Shown: positions 59,629 to 64,000 of the stretch, piece by piece
Layout of the letters: every line of letters begins with the position of its first letter
Position numbering within the stretch: position 1 is the first letter of the stretch
Assembly (NCBI GenBank): GCA_000717735.1
Contig: JOBE01000014.1
Span: forward strand, 79,528 to 143,527
Length of the DNA: 64,000 nt
Direction: 5' to 3'
From: Streptomyces griseoluteus
GTDB taxonomy: Bacteria; Actinomycetota; Actinomycetes; Streptomycetales; Streptomycetaceae
The notes under the pieces: model-generated
What the model saw: only the letters and a program-made list of their open reading frames with translations
The model's database searches: none
What the model was told of the DNA's origin: nothing
Program-made: the position numbers and the translations under genes

Positions 59629-60655
59629 TCATGACCTTTCCGCAGGCTGCCGGGGAGGTCCACCGGCGGCCGAGCCGGGCAGGGTGACGCCGTGCGGCAC
59701 CAGGTCTTCGACGTACTCCCGGAGGTTCTCCGTCTCCTCTTCGTCGGCGAGGTCGATCAGGGGGCTGAGCGGCCAGAAGGGGCGGCCGTCGACGAAGGCC
59801 ACCACCCAGGGGCTTTCGGTGGTCTCGTGCGAGCTGGTCGTGCCCTGCGGAGACAGGTGGAGGGCTCCGGGTTCGACGTACACCAACGCGGCCAGCCGCG
59901 GCGGGCAGCAGCCAGGGCTCCAGCGGCAGTTCGTCGTACACCTGACCGATCTTCGCGGTCGCGGGCGTCGGCGTGTCCGTGGCGAGCCGGACCGTTGCCG
60001 CCCACCACCCTCCCGACCACACGCCGATGACGGCGAGGGCGATCAGCGCGCCCCAGGAGATGCCCGCCCTGAGAGTCACCCGGCGTAGTACCGGGGACAG
60101 CCACCACGGCCCGGTACGCGGATCGGGCTCGGCGCGCTCCTTCGTCTTGCGGCTGCGGCCAGGGGGCGTGCGGGAGAGGAGCAGTGCGGCAACGGCGCCG
60201 AGATGGTCCCGTGTCAGTACGTCGTCGGGCTTCGCCAGGGGCTGGGGCTCGGGTGAGAGCGACGGAGCGGCGGGCCGAAGAGTGGGAGTCCGGGTGAGTG
60301 TGGGCGTTCTGCGTGCGCGGTGGGAGCGGAGGGCGGTTCCGGCGAGTGCGGGGGCCAGGCCGAGGAGGGTGAGGAGGCCGAGGGCTGCGGGGGTGAAGCC
60401 CCGGTCGAAGGCCTCGCCGCGCAGGGGCCATGGCAGGGCGCTGATCTTGAGGGTGCCGCCGGCGGAGGTTCGCTCGCAGTCGACCTCCGCCGTCTGGCGG
60501 GTGACGTCCCAGGGGTCGGTCCAGGCGACCGCGCAGCCGTACTCGGTCAGGCGGGTCGCCTCCGCTGCCACCGGGCGGCCGAAGCCGTAGGCGAGAGCCA
60601 TCAGGCAGAGGCCGGTCAGACCCAGGGTTCCGGCGGCCCGGCTCCACCAGGGCAC
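59629..60655 (-). pseudogene. frameshifted membrane protein
   Basis: Starting near GTG 60655 (VPWWSRAAGTLGLTG), the frame encodes two membrane helices around an extracellular loop (CAVAWTDPWDVTRQTAEVDC), a basic linker, and a third helix with PTPATAKIGQVYDELPLEPW. At about 59,884-59,905 the sense jumps to another frame that reads VYVEPGALHLSPQG and SPWVVAFVDGRPFWPLSPLI to a stop at 59,629. A single-base indel in a GCGGC-rich run explains this; a sequencing error near a draft contig end is also possible. Confidence 0.65.
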
Positions 60656-60981
60656 GATCAGCCGTCTGGACGGGGTGGCGGTCGAGCCGGCGCCGGTTCG
60701 CAGGTGGTGGCGCAGCCGTCGCAGGCTGCGGGCCTGCCGTACGGTCGCCACGGTGATCCCGAGCAGACCTCCCGCTCCTGGACCGTCATGAAGCGGGAGT
60801 CCTCCAGGTCGGCCGCCTCTCCGCGGACCGGCCAAGGCCGGGCGCTGACCCGTACCGTGTCACCCGTCTGCTCCTTCTGGTAGCAGTCCACCCGGGCGTG
60901 CTGGGTACGCCTCGTGTCCCACGGGTCCTGCCACACGACCCGGCACTGATCGTCCCGCACACCGGTGACTTCCGCCGCGAC
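60656..60981 (-). pseudogene. truncated paralogue of the adjacent membrane protein
   Basis: The frame VAAEVTGVRDDQCRVVWQDP, then VDC and ARPWPVRGEAADLED, parallels VAAEATRLTEYGCAVAWTDP, VDC and ALPWPLRGEAFD of the downstream gene. Its N-terminal helix is replaced by an IS3-type transposase end in the same frame. Beyond about 60,780 it is frameshifted (LLGITVATVRQARSLRRLRH continues in another frame). Confidence 0.6.
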
Positions 60982-61116
60982 CTGGCAGCGAAGCCTCGCC
61001 TGGTACGGCGTGGTGTAGCCGATGGCCGAGTGGAGCCGCTCCCGGTTGTGATGTTCCGCGATCCACCGGAAAACGTCCTGTCGGGCCTGCGCCCGGGTTT
61101 CCCAGGCGGTCGTACC
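60982..61116 (-). mobile_element. IS3-family transposase C-terminal remnant
   Basis: The minus-strand frame reads AWETRAQARQDVFRWIAEHH, then NRERLHSAIGYTTPYQARLR and CQ. This is the typical end of an IS3-group OrfB (rve domain: Y/H-N-x-x-R-x-H-S-x-x-G-Y-x-x-P). Only about 45 codons remain. The frame runs straight on into the truncated membrane protein, and I see no terminal inverted repeat. Confidence 0.75.
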
Positions 61117-61423
61117 GAGGATCCGGCCGGAGCCGGTTACCTGTACGGGGCCGCCGCCGACGCGGCGGGCCGGATATGGACCGTGGGCGGCACGCCGGGC
61201 GCGGAGGGTGGTATCTCCCCGTCGGCGTACGCGGGCATCCGCCGCTGATCCGGACGCGCCGTAGTCACGCCGCGGAACACGAGGACATCGTGGCGCCGCG
61301 CCCGCGCCCCTCCCGCCCCGCGCGGGAGGAGGCGCGGGCCGTCGTCAGGACCCCACGCGTGACGCGGACGCTCGCGGGTAGCCGGTGGTTGGCAAAGGCA
61401 AACGTCGAAGGAGGCGGATCGCC
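61117..61423. other. 307 bases without a clear gene
   Basis: Plus-strand codons up to 61,248 (YGAAADAAGRIWTVGG and onward) look like a possible C-terminal scrap of a protein, but no start or family can be given. The rest leads to the AAGGAGG ribosome-binding site of the next gene. Confidence 0.5.
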
Positions 61424-61855
61424 ATGATGAGCACGAAGAGCGGGCCACCCACCCGTCCACTCCCCCACGACCCCGCGGAACCACCCCCCGCACCCCCGAC
61501 GCACCCCTTCCCGGTCGACCCGCGGTCCCCGAAACCGACACCCGGGACGGGGCCGAAGCCAGGTCCGGGGCCCGGGCCGAAGCCCGGCCTTGGGCCCCGG
61601 GCGGCTGCTGGGGCGATGGGGCATCCGCCCAGCGACCCGGTTCCGCCGAGTCCCACCCCGGTGCCGGGCCCTGGTCCCGGCCCGCAGCCGGGGCCCGTTC
61701 CCGGTCCGGTGCCCGGACCCGGCGGGCCCGATCCGGTGCCGCCGGCGCCGCCGCAGCCCGAGCCGGATCCTCAGCCGGGCGGCCCTCCCCCGGAGCCAGG
61801 GCCGCATCCTGGTCCTCTGCCCGGTCCCGGGCCCGCGCCGGAGCCGGTCACCTGA
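61424..61855 (+). CDS. proline-rich low-complexity protein
   Basis: 143 residues, roughly 45 percent proline with many PGP, GPGP and PxP motifs, and no signal peptide or membrane helix. AAGGAGG nine bases before the ATG at 61424 is one of the best ribosome-binding sites in the window, which argues for a real gene despite the composition. It probably forms an extended polyproline structure. Function unknown. Confidence 0.55.
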   Translation: MMSTKSGPPTRPLPHDPAEPPPAPPTHPFPVDPRSPKPTPGTGPKPGPGPGPKPGLGPRAAAGAMGHPPSDPVPPSPTPVPGPGPGPQPGPVPGPVPGPGGPDPVPPAPPQPEPDPQPGGPPPEPGPHPGPLPGPGPAPEPVT

Positions 61856-61889
61856 CCGCTGTCACGGTCGGTCGCTGTCTGTCAGCGGC

Positions 61890-62220
61890 TCACGGGCTCC
61901 AGTACCGGGCGAGCGCCCCCTCCTGGTACGGGGCGGGGCCCACTCTCAGGTCGTCGGCGAAGGGACGGTCGAGCACCAGGACCAGGAGCAGGCTGAAGCC
62001 GATGGGGGCGGCGAGCGAGGCGACGAACAGGAGCTGGATCCGCAGCCTGCGCATGCCGTACAGGAAGGTGAGCGGGATCAGGACGAGCGCGCCGCCGAAG
62101 GCCAGGACCTGGAGCAGCGGGGGGAGTTCCTGCTCCGTGGTCAGCCGGGAGCGGCGCTGGCCGGCGACGTCGTTGAGGCGGGCGACGGCCTCCTCGTTGA
62201 AGACCTCCTCGCGGACGGTC
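61890..62220 (-). pseudogene. DUF4239 (bestrophin-like) membrane protein, C-terminal remnant
   Basis: About 105 codons remain: ARLNDVAGQRRSRLTTEQEL, two membrane helices, and LDRPFADDLRVGPAPYQEGA, all as at the end of DUF4239 proteins, which are normally about 250 residues with an N-terminal half absent here. There is no start codon with a ribosome-binding site. It lies directly behind the protease terminator on the same strand. Confidence 0.65.
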
Positions 62221-62232
62221 TTCGGCCGAAGC

Positions 62233-62264
62233 GGGTCGCCCGGCGCGTTTGCGCCGGGCGACCC
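62233..62264 (-). terminator. terminator after the metalloprotease gene
   Basis: GGGTCGCCCGGCGC and GCGCCGGGCGACCC pair perfectly (14 bp) across a four-base loop, 17 bases beyond the protease stop. Confidence 0.9.
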
Positions 62265-62281
62265 CTGGGTGGTGAGGGTGG

Positions 62282-63892
62282 TTACTTGACGTTGATCGCC
62301 GTCCAGGCCGCGGCCACGGCGGTGTGCTCCGGGCTGCCCGCGCCGTAGAGGTCGGCGGCCGCCGAGAGGGTGGCCACGCGGGCGCCGGCGTAGTTGGTGG
62401 ACGAGGTCATGTAGGTGGAGAGGGCCTTGTACCAGATCTTGTAGGCGGCGGCGCGGCCGATGCCCGTGACGGTGGAGCCGTCGAAGGTCGGGGAGTTGTA
62501 GGAGACGCCGTTGAGCGTCTTGGCGCCGCTGCCCTCGGACAGCAGGTAGAAGAAGTGGTTGGCCGGGCCCGAGGAGTAGTGGACGTCGAGGCGGCCGAGG
62601 CTGCTGGACCAGTAGTCGGCGGAGTTGCCGTCGCGGCTCGGCTTGTCCATGTAGCGGAGCGGGGTGCCGTTGCCGCGGATGTCGATCTTCTCGCCGATGA
62701 GGTAGTCGCCGACGTCCGAGGCGTTGGCCGCGTAGAACTCGACCGAGGTGCCGAGGATGTCGGAGGTGGCCTCGTTGAGGCCGCCCGACTCCTTGCTGTA
62801 GCGCAGGTTGGCGGTGGCGGCGGTCAGGCCGTGGGTCATCTCGTGGCCGGCCACGTCGATGGAGGTCAGCGGCTTGGCGTTGCCCGCGCCGTCGCCGTAC
62901 GTCATGCAGAAGCAGGAGTCGGACCAGAAGGCGTTGACGTACGCGTTGCCGTAGTGGACGCGGGAGTAGGCGGCGACGCCGTCGCCGCGGATGCCGTTGC
63001 GGCCCAGCTCGTTCTTGTAGAAGTCCCAGGTGAGGGCCGCGCCGTAGTGGGCGTCCGCGGCGGCGGTCTCGCGGTTCGTCGCCAGGCCGTTGCCCCAGGT
63101 GTCGGTGCTGTTGGTGAAGAGGGTGCCGGTACCGCTGGTGCCGCCGTTCAGGTCGTACGTCTTGTGGCCGCCGCGGGCCGTGTCCGTGAGGGTGTACGAG
63201 GGGGCCGTGCCGAGGGTGACCGTGCCCGCGTACTGGGTGTGGCCGGTGCCCGTCTCGATCGCCTCGTACGCGTACAGCTCCTTGCCCGTGGCGGCGTCGG
63301 TGATGACGTGGCGCTCGCTCGGGGTGCCGTCGGCCTGGACGCCCGTGACGGTCGTCTCCCAGGCGAGGGCCGGCTTGCCGGTGGCCGCCCAGACCACCTT
63401 GCGGGACGAGGAGGGGGTCGCGGACCGCGCGTCGGAGGAGGCGGCGGCGGCCTTGCCCGCGGTCGCGGCGGTGACCTTCGCGGCCGTGCTCGCCACCGAT
63501 ATACGGGCCTCGGTCGCCTTCGTGGTGGCGCGCGAGCCGTTCTTCTTCTGGTGGACGACGAGGTCGCCACCGAGGACGGGCAGGCCCTCGTACGTGCGCT
63601 CGTAGCGCGTGTGGACGGTGCCGTCGGCGTCCTTGACGACGTCCCTGACGACGAGCTTCTCCTGGCCGGAGAGGCCGATGGCCCTGGCCGTGGCGGCCGC
63701 TCCGGCCTGCGCCTCCTGGACGGCGGCGGCGCGCTCGGAGCCGGTGAGCACGAGCGCGGTGGCGCCGGCCTCGCGCTGGACATCGGCGCTGGCGGATCCG
63801 GTCTGGACTCCGACGACGACCATGGCGGCCGATGCGATCAGGGCGGCGGCGGTGGTGGCGGTGCGGCGGTGCGAGGACTGCTGGCGGGTCAC
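62282..63892 (-). CDS. secreted M4 (thermolysin-family) neutral metalloprotease
   Basis: 536 residues as a pre-pro-protein. A signal peptide (TATTAAALIASAAMVVVG to ASA, residues 11-36) is followed by a FTP/PepSY-type propeptide and the M4 catalytic domain with zinc motif HEMTH (VAGHEMTHGLT). The third ligand Glu is in GGLNEATSDILG and the catalytic His in DVHYSSGPANHF. The start is GTG 63892, fixed by AAGGAG eight bases upstream. A reading that extends to 63,970 begins MGSEMCIRDS and is translated sequencing adapter. Confidence 0.95.
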   Translation of the reverse strand: MTRQQSSHRRTATTAAALIASAAMVVVGVQTGSASADVQREAGATALVLTGSERAAAVQEAQAGAAATARAIGLSGQEKLVVRDVVKDADGTVHTRYERTYEGLPVLGGDLVVHQKKNGSRATTKATEARISVASTAAKVTAATAGKAAAASSDARSATPSSSRKVVWAATGKPALAWETTVTGVQADGTPSERHVITDAATGKELYAYEAIETGTGHTQYAGTVTLGTAPSYTLTDTARGGHKTYDLNGGTSGTGTLFTNSTDTWGNGLATNRETAAADAHYGAALTWDFYKNELGRNGIRGDGVAAYSRVHYGNAYVNAFWSDSCFCMTYGDGAGNAKPLTSIDVAGHEMTHGLTAATANLRYSKESGGLNEATSDILGTSVEFYAANASDVGDYLIGEKIDIRGNGTPLRYMDKPSRDGNSADYWSSSLGRLDVHYSSGPANHFFYLLSEGSGAKTLNGVSYNSPTFDGSTVTGIGRAAAYKIWYKALSTYMTSSTNYAGARVATLSAAADLYGAGSPEHTAVAAAWTAINVK

Positions 63893-63941
63893 TCGGGCTC
63901 CTTCGCTGAAAAGCGTGGGGGTTGTGGGGGGGGTGGTGGGG

Positions 63942-64000
63942 CTGTCTCTTATACACATCTCCGAGCCCACGAGACCGTACTAGATATCGTATGCCGTCTT
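63942..64000. other. Illumina Nextera adapter sequence, not genomic
   Basis: 63942-63960 is CTGTCTCTTATACACATCT (transposase end), 63961-63975 CCGAGCCCACGAGAC (read-2 adapter), 63976-63983 CGTACTAG (an i7 index, known to me as N702), and 63984-64000 ATATCGTATGCCGTCTT (P7 sequence with one mismatch). Genomic sequence ends at 63941 or just before. Confidence 0.99.

Noticed and set aside
61890..63956. A 688-codon minus-strand frame across the protease gene
   Set aside because: Most of it is a His/Arg/Pro shadow of the protease and its start lies in the adapter. Only its last 105 codons (DUF4239 remnant) are meaningful.
63609..63983. Plus-strand frame ending LSLIHISEPTRPY
   Set aside because: The C-terminus is translated adapter and the rest is antisense to the protease signal and propeptide.

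Overview
The window is very GC-rich with strong third-position G/C bias, and its gene content is that of a Streptomyces chromosome: the Scy/FilP polar cytoskeleton pair, NucS mismatch nuclease, a ChiS/ChiR/chitinase set, an atpI-B-E-F-H-A-G-D-C operon, an actinobacterial Rho with a long basic insertion, a hom-thrC-thrB-lysA cluster and NrtL. From about 1 to 53,650 the gene order agrees, as I remember it, with the conserved S. coelicolor core segment SCO5399 to SCO5351. This comparison is from memory, not from a search.

Layout. 1-1,455: acyl-CoA metabolism (partial thiolase, methylmalonyl-CoA epimerase). 1.6-7.2 kb: Scy and FilP. 7.2-11.3 kb: two paralogous two-gene ABC exporters separated by a minisatellite. 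11.3-18.7 kb: conserved small proteins, a luciferase-like oxidoreductase, NucS, a membrane-anchored P-loop ATPase with a Ser/Thr/Pro tail, a STAS protein and 3-hydroxybutyryl-CoA dehydrogenase. 18.8-22.2 kb: an accessory patch in which a CsoR/CstR-type palindrome precedes an EamA exporter, an unrecognised 257-residue protein and a cysteine desulfurase. It is followed by two truncated genes that meet at what looks like a deletion scar. 22.2-27.4 kb: PduO-type cobalamin adenosyltransferase, a membrane protein, ChiS/ChiR and a secreted chitinase. 27.5-37.5 kb (minus strand): DUF2550, ATP synthase and an MraY/WecA-type transferase. 37.5-53.4 kb (minus strand): glyA, a phosphatase-like protein lacking its nucleophile, Sua5, prmC, prfA, rpmE, LCP, rho, thrB, thrC, hom, lysA, nrtL and a stand-alone receiver. 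53,577: tRNA-Arg(CCG).

Downstream of the tRNA the sequence looks accessory and partly decayed. It holds a secreted FG-GAP protein, a fusion of two truncated genes of a WXG100-like/DUF6571 locus with two coupled lipoproteins, frameshifted membrane-protein fragments, an IS3-type transposase remnant joined in frame to one of them, a proline-rich protein, a DUF4239 remnant and a thermolysin-family protease. The last 59 bases (63,942-64,000) are Illumina Nextera adapter, not genomic DNA. An apparent upstream extension of the protease that encodes MCIRDS is an artefact of this adapter.

Themes: translational coupling by 1-4 base overlaps, several TTG and GTG starts with good ribosome-binding sites, several likely leaderless starts, large perfect hairpins between convergent genes, and short intergenic tandem repeats. 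The best candidate for an undescribed system is the operator-exporter-unknown-cysteine desulfurase operon at 18.8-21.7 kb.
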